Both the position numbers and the translations under genes were made by a program. A DNA stretch of 64,000 nucleotides from Pontiellaceae bacterium B1224 (lineage in GTDB: Bacteria > Verrucomicrobiota > Kiritimatiellia > Kiritimatiellales > Pontiellaceae): positions 1 to 64,000 of the forward strand of contig JAROBA010000016.1 in NCBI GenBank assembly GCA_029432815.1, in the 5' to 3' direction. Within the stretch, counting starts at the first letter, position 1, and each line of letters opens with the position of its first letter. The notes below the pieces were generated by a model that worked only from the letters and a program-made list of their open reading frames with translations, was not told the DNA's origin and searched no databases. Of the stretch, positions 8,335 through 15,779 are shown piece after piece.

Positions 8335-8955
8335 ATGAGCAGGAAGCATGCGGCCTGGGCGCGCAAAATCCAATCGATCGCGCAGGTCGGGCTGGAATAT
8401 GCCACCGGTCCCTACGACCGGGAGCGATACGAAGCACTTCGTGCTCTTTCCGCTGAAATGATGGCGGAGGCCTCCGAGGTTCCAACCTTCCAATGGTTGG
8501 AACTTTTCGGAAAAGAAACCGGCTATGCCACGCCGAAGGTCGATGTGCGCGGGGCGGTTTTCCAAGGTTCGGAAGTTTTGCTCTGCAAAGAGCAGTCCGA
8601 TGGAAAATGGAGTCTGCCCGGCGGCTGGGCCGATGTGAACGATCCGCCTTCCGTCGCCGTCATCCGCGAGCTCCGCGAAGAAACGGGCCACGATGTCCGC
8701 TGCACCAAACTGGCCGCCGTGCTCGATCGCGATCTGCACTATCCCGACGATCAGCGCCCGTTCCACAGCTATAAACTTCTGTTTCTCTGCGAAATCATCG
8801 GCACCGCCGGGGAACTGGACCACGATATCGAAGAAGCCCGCTTCTTTCCAATCGACGACCTGCCGGACCTTTCATTGCCCCGAACCCTGCCGATGCATAT
8901 TGAGCTGATGCACCGGCATTTCATGAATCCCGATCTGCCGACCGAATTTGACTAG
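8335..8955 (+). CDS. NUDIX hydrolase with N-terminal helical domain (ADP-ribose pyrophosphatase-like)
   Basis: A 206-aa protein. Residues 1-60 match the helical N-terminal domain of ADP-ribose-pyrophosphatase-like NUDIX enzymes (ARKIQSIAQVGLEYA). The NUDIX box spans residues 97-121 (GGWADVND, then RELREETG), with the first Glu of the consensus replaced by Asp103. The predicted reaction is hydrolysis of a nucleoside diphosphate linked to another moiety; the substrate is not certain. A 15-bp genome-type palindrome (8488-8502) lies inside the gene and encodes FQWLE in the linker between the two domains. The 3' end overlaps the convergent gene by 4 nt. Confidence 0.88.
   Translation: MSRKHAAWARKIQSIAQVGLEYATGPYDRERYEALRALSAEMMAEASEVPTFQWLELFGKETGYATPKVDVRGAVFQGSEVLLCKEQSDGKWSLPGGWADVNDPPSVAVIRELREETGHDVRCTKLAAVLDRDLHYPDDQRPFHSYKLLFLCEIIGTAGELDHDIEEARFFPIDDLPDLSLPRTLPMHIELMHRHFMNPDLPTEFD
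8488..8502. repeat. 15-bp palindrome TTCCAATGGTTGGAA
   Basis: Exact TTCCA-N5-TGGAA copy inside the NUDIX gene (FQWLE). A degenerate copy follows at 8570-8584. Confidence 0.9.
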
Positions 8956-9335
8956 GCGTCCGGGATGGCGGGGCGGACTTTGATGGTTTTTTCGCGTTTG
9001 ATGGTTACGCTGCCGGGTTTTGCTCCGCGCGGTTTCCCCACGTGTTTGGCTTCGGTGTAGTTGACGGGAACATTTCCGGCGTTCCGGGCTTTGGAATGCC
9101 AGGCGGCAATGGCGGCGGTTTGCCGGATCAGGGCATTGTCGGGCCGGTCGCCATCGGGGTGGCGAAGAATCACGTGGCTGCCGGGCAGGCTGTGGACGTG
9201 AAACCAGAGGTCGTTGGCTTTGGCAAATTTTAAACTGAGCAGGTCGTTATCGGCATCGGTTTTTCCGGCGAGGGCTTCAAAGCCGCCGGGCAGATCGTAT
9301 TTCCAAAAATCAGGCTGGATTTCTCTTCGTGGCAT
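8952..9335 (-). CDS. Stand-alone NFACT-R (DUF814) domain protein
   Basis: A 127-aa protein consisting only of the NFACT-R domain found at the C-terminus of RqcH/NEMF proteins (NDLWFHVHSLPGSHVILRHP, residues 41-60, is the core motif). In RqcH this domain contacts tRNA and 50S subunits during ribosome rescue. Short stand-alone versions occur in PVC and other bacteria with unknown function. The C-terminal tail is basic (KREKTIKV). It is convergent with the NUDIX gene, with a 4-nt overlap, and transcribed alone. Confidence 0.82.
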   Translation of the reverse strand: MPRREIQPDFWKYDLPGGFEALAGKTDADNDLLSLKFAKANDLWFHVHSLPGSHVILRHPDGDRPDNALIRQTAAIAAWHSKARNAGNVPVNYTEAKHVGKPRGAKPGSVTIKREKTIKVRPAIPDA

Positions 9336-9349
9336 CGGAAAGATTGTTA

Positions 9350-9377
9350 ACCACGAATGACACAGAATACACGGAAA
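9350..9377. repeat. Dispersed-repeat-like leader (CACGAATGACACAGAATACACGG)
   Basis: The sequence before the GGCT gene has the ACACGAAT/ACACGGA character of a repeat type I know from many bacterial intergenic regions. Only one copy is in this window, so the call rests on resemblance. Confidence 0.35.
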
Positions 9378-9383
9378 ATGACG

Positions 9384-9779
9384 ATGAACTTATTTGCTTA
9401 TGGAACCCTGATGTGGCCGGACGTGCTGGAGGCGGTGATGGGCCGCCGTTTGAATGGCGAGAAAGCAACCCTGAGCGGCTATACTCGCCGTCGGGTGAAA
9501 GGGCAGCATTATCCCGCCGTTTTCCAGGCATCGGAAGAGTCGGTGGAGGGGATTCTTTATACCGGTCTGACCGGAAAAGAGTTCCAATGTCTGGATGCTT
9601 TCGAGGGGGTTGAATATGAGCGTGTTGAATTAGCTTTCGGCGACACAACGGCCTTCGTATATGTGCTTTCCAACGATTGGAAACATATTGCTGAATCGGA
9701 GCATTGGCTTCCTGAAATGCTGAAACCGGAACATCTTTCGGCGTTTTGTTCTGAATACAAAGGGTGGTCGGCCCTTTGA
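9384..9779 (+). CDS. Gamma-glutamylcyclotransferase (AIG2/GGCT-like)
   Basis: A 131-aa protein starting with the family signature NLFAYGTLMWP and containing the conserved acidic region FEGVEYERVE. GGCT-fold enzymes release 5-oxoproline from gamma-glutamyl peptides; small AIG2-like members may act on other gamma-glutamylamines. The start at 9384 places the glycine-rich loop at the usual distance from the N-terminus, with GGAAAA 6-11 nt upstream; starts at 9378 or 9357 are possible. A 15-bp palindrome at 9668-9682 encodes SNDWK. Confidence 0.85.
   Translation: MNLFAYGTLMWPDVLEAVMGRRLNGEKATLSGYTRRRVKGQHYPAVFQASEESVEGILYTGLTGKEFQCLDAFEGVEYERVELAFGDTTAFVYVLSNDWKHIAESEHWLPEMLKPEHLSAFCSEYKGWSAL
9668..9682. 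repeat. 15-bp palindrome TTCCAACGATTGGAA
   Basis: Exact copy in the GGCT gene, read in the SNxWK frame. A near copy lies at 9582. Confidence 0.9.
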
Positions 9780-9830
9780 ATCATCCGTTTTAGGCATTGA
9801 GAAAATTCTAATTTTTCTTATAGTACTGTT

Positions 9831-11780
9831 ATGGCGAGTAAAGATGAACAAAGGGATAAAAATCGGTTCTATCATTCGCTGGCGTTTAAGCTCAGCCTCT
9901 CGATTTTTGTTATTACCTCGACCCTGCTCTCAGGGTTGGGGATTTATTACATCCGGACTTTTTCCGATATTGTTGATCAGCAATTGGTCTCGCGGGCTCA
10001 GGTTCCCGCAAAACTGGTCATCGCGCACGATTTGCCGATTGAAGTTCTGCGGGATAAACAAACGTTGTCAAAATACATTGGTGCGGAGGTGCTTCGTTCA
10101 GATATTACGACAACCAATGATATTGTGGCTTACAGCAGCGAGGCCGGAATAGAAGGCACGAAAAGCGATATTCATGCACAATATACCGAGAATCCCGATG
10201 TGCATTTCACGCGGAAGGGGATTTCATCGCTTCAAGGTCAGCTCGATGGCAAGCCGTGTGTTTTGCTCAGCGGTCCGATTGTGAATCACGAAGGCGAGCC
10301 GTTGCATTGGCATCTGATGCTGTCCGGTGAGCAGTGCAAAACGAGCAAGGGCTGGGTGGCCAACTTGTTTCTGGCTGGCTTTACCCTATGTATTTTGAGT
10401 GTAACGATTCTCTGTGCTGCACTGGCCCACTGGATGTTACGTCCGAGGTTGAAACTCATTACAAAATGTCTCGAAGCTGTTGAAAGCGGCGATCTGAGTC
10501 CCTGCGTTGAGCATGCACGCAGCACCGATGAGCTCGGGGTATTGGGCCGTGGTGTGAATGAAATGATCGGCAAATTGGGCGCGCAGCGCTCAGAAGAAAA
10601 GCGTCTCCTGGAGGCACTACAAGTCGCCAAGGAAGATGCCGAAAAGGCGAGCCGCACTAAAAGTGAGTTTCTTGCCAACATGAGTCATGAAATCCGTACG
10701 CCGATGAATGGCGTGCTCGGTATGGCGCACCTAATTAAGAACACCCCCCTTACCGCTGAACAGCGTGAATATGTGGAAATTATCTCAGCATCTGCGGATA
10801 ACCTGTTGCGGATCATAAACAGCATTCTCGATCTCTCGCGGGTTGAAGCCGGCAAATTTAATCTGAATATTGATACGGTTGATATCTGTAAAGTGGTTAC
10901 TGATCTCCAGCTCTTTTTCATGCCCACGGTCGAAGAGAAGGGGCTTGAGCTGAGGGCGGAATGCTCGGACATGTTACATCATGTCCGGACGGACGAAGGA
11001 TACCTGCGTCAGGTTCTGATTAATTTGCTGGCGAACGCCATTAAATTCACACAAAAGGGCTATATTGAAATTCGGGTGCAACTGTTAGAACGGCACGGAA
11101 ACGAGTGCACGATACGATTCAGCGTCTGCGATACCGGCATTGGAATTACCCGCGAGGCACAGGCCGTTATTTTTCAGGAATTTACACAGGCCGATGGATC
11201 ACATACACGGGAATTCGGGGGTACAGGGCTCGGACTTTCCATCTCCAAAAAAATGGTTAAGCAACTTGGGGGCACCCTTTCCGTGGTCAGCAAGCTGGAT
11301 GAAGGTTCGGAATTCAGCTTCACCATTACGGTGGATATAGAAGAGCATGCCAACGCACTGCAAACAGAAGATGAAGAGCCGCCCGCCGAAGACCTGCATC
11401 TCGATGTGCTGGTGGTTGAAGACAACAAATTGAATCAGCGTGTGTTACTGAAAATCCTTGAAAAAATGGGGTGCCGAACCGTGCTTGCGGAAAATGGAAA
11501 GGAAGCGTTGTCGGCGCTCAAGCTGTTGCTGCCGCTCGAGGAACGGCCCCGGTTCGATATGATTCTGATGGACATACAGATGCCGGTACTGGATGGCATG
11601 AAAGCCACGCGCATGATCCGGGCTCAGGAAGGCGATGAGCGGCGCACGCCTATTGTTGCCATTACGGCCCACGCCATGAAAGGTGATCGCGAAAAGTTTC
11701 TGGAAGAGGGGATGGACAGCTATCTTTCCAAGCCGATTCGTCGCGAAGAGCTGCGGACCATTCTCCGGCAATTCTGCTGA
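9831..11780 (+). CDS. Hybrid sensor histidine kinase with C-terminal receiver
   Basis: A 649-aa membrane kinase: transmembrane helix near 18-40, periplasmic sensor of about 140 residues, second helix near 178-202, HAMP (203-255) and a coiled coil. HisKA follows with His286 ([16 protein letters not shown]), then HATPase ([18 protein letters not shown]) and a receiver domain with Asp581 ([17 protein letters not shown]). No Hpt or DNA-binding partner gene is adjacent, so its phosphorelay must use components elsewhere. The receiver ends almost at the C-terminus. Monocistronic, no clear RBS. Confidence 0.93.
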   Translation: MASKDEQRDKNRFYHSLAFKLSLSIFVITSTLLSGLGIYYIRTFSDIVDQQLVSRAQVPAKLVIAHDLPIEVLRDKQTLSKYIGAEVLRSDITTTNDIVAYSSEAGIEGTKSDIHAQYTENPDVHFTRKGISSLQGQLDGKPCVLLSGPIVNHEGEPLHWHLMLSGEQCKTSKGWVANLFLAGFTLCILSVTILCAALAHWMLRPRLKLITKCLEAVESGDLSPCVEHARSTDELGVLGRGVNEMIGKLGAQRSEEKRLLEALQVAKEDAEKASRTKSEFLANMSHEIRTPMNGVLGMAHLIKNTPLTAEQREYVEIISASADNLLRIINSILDLSRVEAGKFNLNIDTVDICKVVTDLQLFFMPTVEEKGLELRAECSDMLHHVRTDEGYLRQVLINLLANAIKFTQKGYIEIRVQLLERHGNECTIRFSVCDTGIGITREAQAVIFQEFTQADGSHTREFGGTGLGLSISKKMVKQLGGTLSVVSKLDEGSEFSFTITVDIEEHANALQTEDEEPPAEDLHLDVLVVEDNKLNQRVLLKILEKMGCRTVLAENGKEALSALKLLLPLEERPRFDMILMDIQMPVLDGMKATRMIRAQEGDERRTPIVAITAHAMKGDREKFLEEGMDSYLSKPIRREELRTILRQFC

Positions 11781-11889
11781 TTACGCAGAAAGAGACAAGG
11801 AGTCTTATTCTTTTTCGAATTAAACGTGCCCCAAAGCACCCGTGTATTGTATTGTCTTCAGAGCTCATTTCAAAGGCAGGTGAAAAAAT

Positions 11890-12171
11890 ATGCACGGAAA
11901 CGGAAAAGTCCCCATGTTTAAGATGCGGCCCAATATGGGGGCCCTCACTGGCGCTCTGGTGGTTTTTCTGCTGGGAGCATTGATTTTTTATGAAGGCCAC
12001 CGCGATCCCGGCAATATTCCCGCGCAAGACCGCTCGAAACTGATCTTCACCATTTCGATTGTGATTTCAGGCATTCTGCTCATCGTTTCAACCGGACGTA
12101 TGTGGTTCAAACATCTTTGGCACGATCGCTACGCAGGCAAAAAAAGAAAGCACCGTAAAACGCGTTCTTAA
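11890..12171 (+). CDS. Small two-helix membrane protein with basic tail
   Basis: A 93-aa protein with two transmembrane segments (about 18-36 and 52-70), then a short WFKHLWHDR motif and a very basic tail (KKRKHRKTR). It resembles the protein at 18378 in layout and in the HLW...KKRKH tail, so the two look like paralogues. AGGTG lies upstream of the start. Function unknown. Confidence 0.6.
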   Translation: MHGNGKVPMFKMRPNMGALTGALVVFLLGALIFYEGHRDPGNIPAQDRSKLIFTISIVISGILLIVSTGRMWFKHLWHDRYAGKKRKHRKTRS

Positions 12172-12194
12172 TCAAAGCCCTTGGCAGGGCGGAA

Positions 12195-12842
12195 CTACAG
12201 TTCCCGGATTCGGATGGTGCGGAATTCGGCGTTGGCCCGTTCGGCCTGCAGACAAATAGCGCCTTCAGAAACAGAAGCGTTCCAGCCTTTGTTAACCAGC
12301 TGATCGTTCACATAAACCTCGATGGTATTGCCGCGCGCAATAATGCGCATAGTGTTCCACTCGCCATTCGGTTTTTCCGCGCCATCCACCAGCTTGATTC
12401 TGCGGCGGCTGGGATTTCCTTTCTTATCCTTCGCAATCTGCTCGGGCTTCACCTCTATGCTTTCACCAATCACCCAGAAATCGCCGGCACTGCCGTTCTG
12501 TAGCTGAACTTCGATTGATTTCGGCCAGACATTCATTTCGCGGGGCGACGAGGTGTGAATCAGGCATCCGTTATTTCCCGGAGCGTTCGGCCAGCGCCAT
12601 TCAATTTCGAGTTCGTAGTTGGAAAAGCTCGCATCGGTCCGCATCACTCCGTTCGGTTTGCCTTTGCCATTCACTCTGATGACGCCGTCCTCCACCGACC
12701 AGATCGTTTCCGGATCAGCCTTGTCGAGTGTGTCGAACGACCAGCCCGTAAAGTCGGTTCCATTAAACAGCGGTTTCCAATCCTTGGAAGCGAAGCCGGA
12801 AGAGACGAGTCCGGCAAGAAGAAGAGTCAGTAGAGGTTTCAT
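12195..12842 (-). CDS. Secreted DUF1080 (3-keto-disaccharide hydrolase-like) protein
   Basis: A 215-aa exported protein: signal peptide (MKPLLTLLLAGLVSSGFA), then one DUF1080 jelly-roll domain (KPLFNGTDFTGWSF, residues 22-35; WRWPNAPGNNGCLIH). DUF1080 proteins act on sugar substrates, and some hydrolyse 3-keto-glycosides. The start at 12842 is preferred over a longer frame to 12971 because AAGGAC precedes it and a signal peptide follows. It lies 16 bp downstream of a Gfo/Idh/MocA oxidoreductase, and this pairing fits oxidation of a sugar to a 3-keto form followed by cleavage (inference). A palindrome at 12775 encodes SKDWK just after the signal peptide. Confidence 0.88.
   Translation of the reverse strand: MKPLLTLLLAGLVSSGFASKDWKPLFNGTDFTGWSFDTLDKADPETIWSVEDGVIRVNGKGKPNGVMRTDASFSNYELEIEWRWPNAPGNNGCLIHTSSPREMNVWPKSIEVQLQNGSAGDFWVIGESIEVKPEQIAKDKKGNPSRRRIKLVDGAEKPNGEWNTMRIIARGNTIEVYVNDQLVNKGWNASVSEGAICLQAERANAEFRTIRIREL
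12775..12789. repeat. 15-bp palindrome TTCCAATCCTTGGAA
   Basis: Exact TTCCA-N5-TGGAA copy, encoding SKDWK at the mature N-terminus of the DUF1080 protein. Confidence 0.9.
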
Positions 12843-12858
12843 AAATAAGGTCCTTTGA

Positions 12859-14142
12859 TTAGCGGTGGCGAAGCGGTTTCCCATCCCCCGGAATCGGGGC
12901 GATGTTTTCGGGAGGAAGAATGACCGCCCCATTTTCAAAATCTTCGGGGGAAACACCGTATGTGAAATCATACCACTCCGATTTCGGATTCAGGAACAGA
13001 TCGCTCCACTGGATCTTTTTACCGGTGTAGCAGGCAATTCGGCCCATAATGGCGGTGCCCGTGGCTTCGGCCACAATCTGCGCTTCGTTCAAGGGGTTGC
13101 CGGAACGAACGCCGCGGATCATATCAATCATTTCCTGCACGCCGTCGTTGTCGGAATCCACCTTGGGATCCGGAACGGTTATGGACGGGTCTCCAACGAG
13201 CTTGCCACCGCCCAGTACATAGCCCTTCGAACCGCGGAACTCTTCGCCCACCCGATTGAAGCAACCGGAGATCTGGCGGCACTGGCTGTGAATATGCACG
13301 TTGTCGCCGTAGTCGAGGTCCACGCTGAAAAAGTCGAACGAGTTGCCGGATTCGCGCCGGGCGCGCCCGCCGAATCCAACGGCCGATTTTGGCGGGTGTC
13401 CGATAAACCAGTTGGCAACGTCCAGGTTATGCACATGCTGTTCCACAATATGGTCGCCGCCTATTTCCACCCAGTTCAGCCAGTTACGCGCCAGATAGTC
13501 GGCGTCGGACCAGTCGGGCCTGCGGTCTTTGACCCACGGCACGGTTCCGTTCCAGGCCACCAGCCCGCCGAGAATCGGCCCGATGGCACCGGCCTGTACG
13601 AGTGCCTGATTCTTTAAATAGTTCGCAGCATGCCGTCGTTGCATACCGGCGGAAATACCGAGCCCGTTGGCTGTTGCAAATTTACCGAGCTCGAGCACCT
13701 TGCGGCATCCGGGAGCATCCACCGCGACGGGTTTTTCAACAAAAACATTTTTACCGGCCTTCAGCATCGCTTCCAAATGAAGCGGGCGGAAGAGCGGGGG
13801 CGTCACCAGCAAAACAAAATCTGCATCCGAGGCGGCTACATTGTGATAGGCGTCAAAACCGAAAGAGCAACGGTCGGCAGGAACCTCAAAGGTGTTGGCC
13901 GCCGCGATCACAGCATCTTCGAAGGCATCAGCCAGCGCAACAATTTCACAGTCGAGTTGTAGAATCTGACAGGCCGTCTGGAAATTTTTCAGGTCGGCTT
14001 TACCGCGTCCGCCGCATCCAACAAGTGCCACCTTCACGGTTTTGCTTTGAGCCGCATGGGTCGTAAGGGTTGAGAGGCCAACGGCGGTGCCGGCGAGGAC
14101 CGTTGATTTGAGCGAGGTTCTGCGCGTAATGTTTTCTGCCAT
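12859..14142 (-). CDS. TAT-exported Gfo/Idh/MocA-family oxidoreductase
   Basis: A 427-aa protein with a twin-arginine signal (residues 6-8, TRRTSLKSTVLAGTAVGLS), a Rossmann NAD(P) motif VALVGCGGRGK (38-48) and the catalytic-lysine motif EKPVAVD (about 140). The C-terminal domain is of the Gfo/Idh/MocA type common in PVC bacteria and Bacteroidetes. It probably oxidises or reduces a sugar in the periplasm with a tightly held NAD cofactor. It is upstream of and co-oriented with DUF1080, consistent with a two-step 3-keto-sugar route. The upstream gap to the divergent gene carries three 15-bp palindromes. Confidence 0.9.
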   Translation of the reverse strand: MAENITRRTSLKSTVLAGTAVGLSTLTTHAAQSKTVKVALVGCGGRGKADLKNFQTACQILQLDCEIVALADAFEDAVIAAANTFEVPADRCSFGFDAYHNVAASDADFVLLVTPPLFRPLHLEAMLKAGKNVFVEKPVAVDAPGCRKVLELGKFATANGLGISAGMQRRHAANYLKNQALVQAGAIGPILGGLVAWNGTVPWVKDRRPDWSDADYLARNWLNWVEIGGDHIVEQHVHNLDVANWFIGHPPKSAVGFGGRARRESGNSFDFFSVDLDYGDNVHIHSQCRQISGCFNRVGEEFRGSKGYVLGGGKLVGDPSITVPDPKVDSDNDGVQEMIDMIRGVRSGNPLNEAQIVAEATGTAIMGRIACYTGKKIQWSDLFLNPKSEWYDFTYGVSPEDFENGAVILPPENIAPIPGDGKPLRHR

Positions 14143-14192
14143 AACATATTTTCCTCAGTTAGCGTTTTTGAAAGAACGCTGGTCAACCCGTT

Positions 14193-14282
14193 TTCCAGAC
14201 ATTGGAAGTGCACGCAGTTTCAATAAAGATTCGCTTCCAACCTCTGGAACATTTCTGCCACCCTGATTTCCAATCATTGGAA
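14193..14282. repeat. Cluster of three 15-bp palindromes between divergent genes
   Basis: Copies at 14193 (TTCCAGACATTGGAA), 14235 (TTCCAACCTCTGGAA) and 14268 (TTCCAATCATTGGAA). The first two are inverted relative to one another and could pair into a longer hairpin. The third ends just at the AAGGAG ribosome binding site of the gene starting at 14295. Confidence 0.9.
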
Positions 14283-14294
14283 AAGGAGAATTCC

Positions 14295-15113
14295 ATGGCG
14301 CGAACTGCAAAAAATGAAGGGATGACCGATTATCAGCTGGCCCTGATTTCCAAATCTGTTTTCGATGTGGGGCCCCGCACACGGGTGGTCATTTTAATGT
14401 TCGGTCTCTTCGGCATTGCCATGGCTTTCATGGCGAGCCTCGTCAGCCACAAACAGGTGCCGCTGGATAAAGTGATCCATTTCACGAGCTATACCATTCT
14501 GGCCGGCACGTTTGTGATGGCGTTGCGTCCGGTCTTTTTTATACCGGGCCTGATCGGTCTGGTCGGCATGAGTGTCGGCATTGAATTTCTGCAAAGGTAT
14601 ACCGGCCGTTCGTTCGATGTTCACGATATGGTGGCGAATGCCAGTGGTGTCGGCCTGGGCGGTTTGCTGGGGCTGATCGGACGGGGGCTTTTTGCTTTGG
14701 TGGGTAAAGAGCTGGCCGCCAAAAAGGCACACCGGAAGCTGGTTCATGTGGAAAAAGATACGGTGCTTATCCACGAGGGAGACCCCATTCACGCGATGTA
14801 TATTATTAAAGAAGGGCGGGTGCGGGTCACCCGAACGGTGAACGGTCGTGAGATCAGTTTAACCACGGCTGGCCCGGGCGAAGTGCTCGGCGTGATGGGG
14901 GTGGTGGAGCAGAAACCGCAATATGCCACGCTGCGCGCCTTGGAAGATACCGTTGTTTACAAGATGAATATGAAGGAGCTGATGGACAGCGCCGGCGGGG
15001 ATGAATTGCCGATTTCTCTGGTGCTGAATGGATTAAGTCGTAAGGTGCGGATTCTGGCGGATCAGATGGTACGTTCCGGTTGTTCAGTCGATGTGGATGC
15101 GACGATGGCATAA
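14295..15113 (+). CDS. VanZ-like membrane domain fused to cyclic-nucleotide-binding domain
   Basis: A 272-aa protein. Residues about 28-140 form a VanZ-like membrane region with four helices (DKVIHFTSYTILAG; GIEFLQRYTGRSFDVHDMVAN is the family core). Residues about 150-262 form a cNMP/Crp-type sensor domain (HVEKDTVLIHEGDPIHAMYI, ATLRALEDTVVYKMN), and there is no DNA-binding helix-turn-helix. The start at 14295 has AAGGAG at the right distance; an extension to 14202 would read through the palindrome cluster. The fusion suggests a membrane protein whose activity responds to a nucleotide second messenger or uses the fold for protein contacts. Role unknown. Confidence 0.82.
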   Translation: MARTAKNEGMTDYQLALISKSVFDVGPRTRVVILMFGLFGIAMAFMASLVSHKQVPLDKVIHFTSYTILAGTFVMALRPVFFIPGLIGLVGMSVGIEFLQRYTGRSFDVHDMVANASGVGLGGLLGLIGRGLFALVGKELAAKKAHRKLVHVEKDTVLIHEGDPIHAMYIIKEGRVRVTRTVNGREISLTTAGPGEVLGVMGVVEQKPQYATLRALEDTVVYKMNMKELMDSAGGDELPISLVLNGLSRKVRILADQMVRSGCSVDVDATMA

Positions 15114-15169
15114 AGCTCAATAAAGCTCTCGAAAAGACCGCTTCTTCTGCTAACCTTTCCATTGTGAAG

Positions 15170-15751
15170 ATGATAAATCATATCAAGCAGAACCGTCCGG
15201 TACACCTCGCACGCCGCGACGTTTATTTTGAACAGGCAGCAAAACTGATCCATAAACAGCAGATCGCCTATTCGCCGGAAATCAGCTTGGAAAAATACGA
15301 GGAAATCCTCTTTCTATTGCGGGTGGCCCGCCAGCAGGCCTATTTTGCAGTTCGCGAAAGTGGTAAGAACGGTTCCGATGAGCAGTTTGGCCGTTTCATT
15401 AATCTGCTGGCCGGCAATGTGAAAGCGGTGCTTTCCATGATGAACCTCAAGGAGACCGTTGAAAGTTCAGAAGGTTCTTTTATCAGTTTTCTCGGAGCCA
15501 ATCAGGCCTCGGTTGCACTTCAGGCCGAAGAATATCAGCGCCGGGCAAACGATATTATCCGGTCGCTGCATAACACGCTCAAACTTGCGGAAGATCCCTT
15601 TGAACTGCTGAAGATTGAAAATTCGGATGCCGGCACCGCTGAAGAGCGAAAGCGCTATTCCAAAGCCCGGGAACATTTCGTTCAGTTGGTCAAAGAAGGG
15701 CGGCACCGCTATAAGATTGTAAGAGGCACTCGTATGCTGAAACACATATAA
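15170..15751 (+). CDS. Hypothetical helical protein
   Basis: A 193-aa soluble, mainly helical protein with no signal peptide and no family I recognise. Visible features are an Arg/Lys-rich N-terminus (HIKQNRPVHLARRDVYF), a central region rich in Ser and Asn, and a basic C-terminus (KEGRHRYKIVRGTRM). It follows the VanZ-cNMP gene by 56 bp on the same strand and may be cotranscribed. The start is uncertain: GTG at 15164 or ATG at 15170 are both possible. Confidence 0.55.
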   Translation: MINHIKQNRPVHLARRDVYFEQAAKLIHKQQIAYSPEISLEKYEEILFLLRVARQQAYFAVRESGKNGSDEQFGRFINLLAGNVKAVLSMMNLKETVESSEGSFISFLGANQASVALQAEEYQRRANDIIRSLHNTLKLAEDPFELLKIENSDAGTAEERKRYSKAREHFVQLVKEGRHRYKIVRGTRMLKHI

Positions 15752-15779
15752 AGCAAGGAGTTGTACGGTCGGCGGAAAC

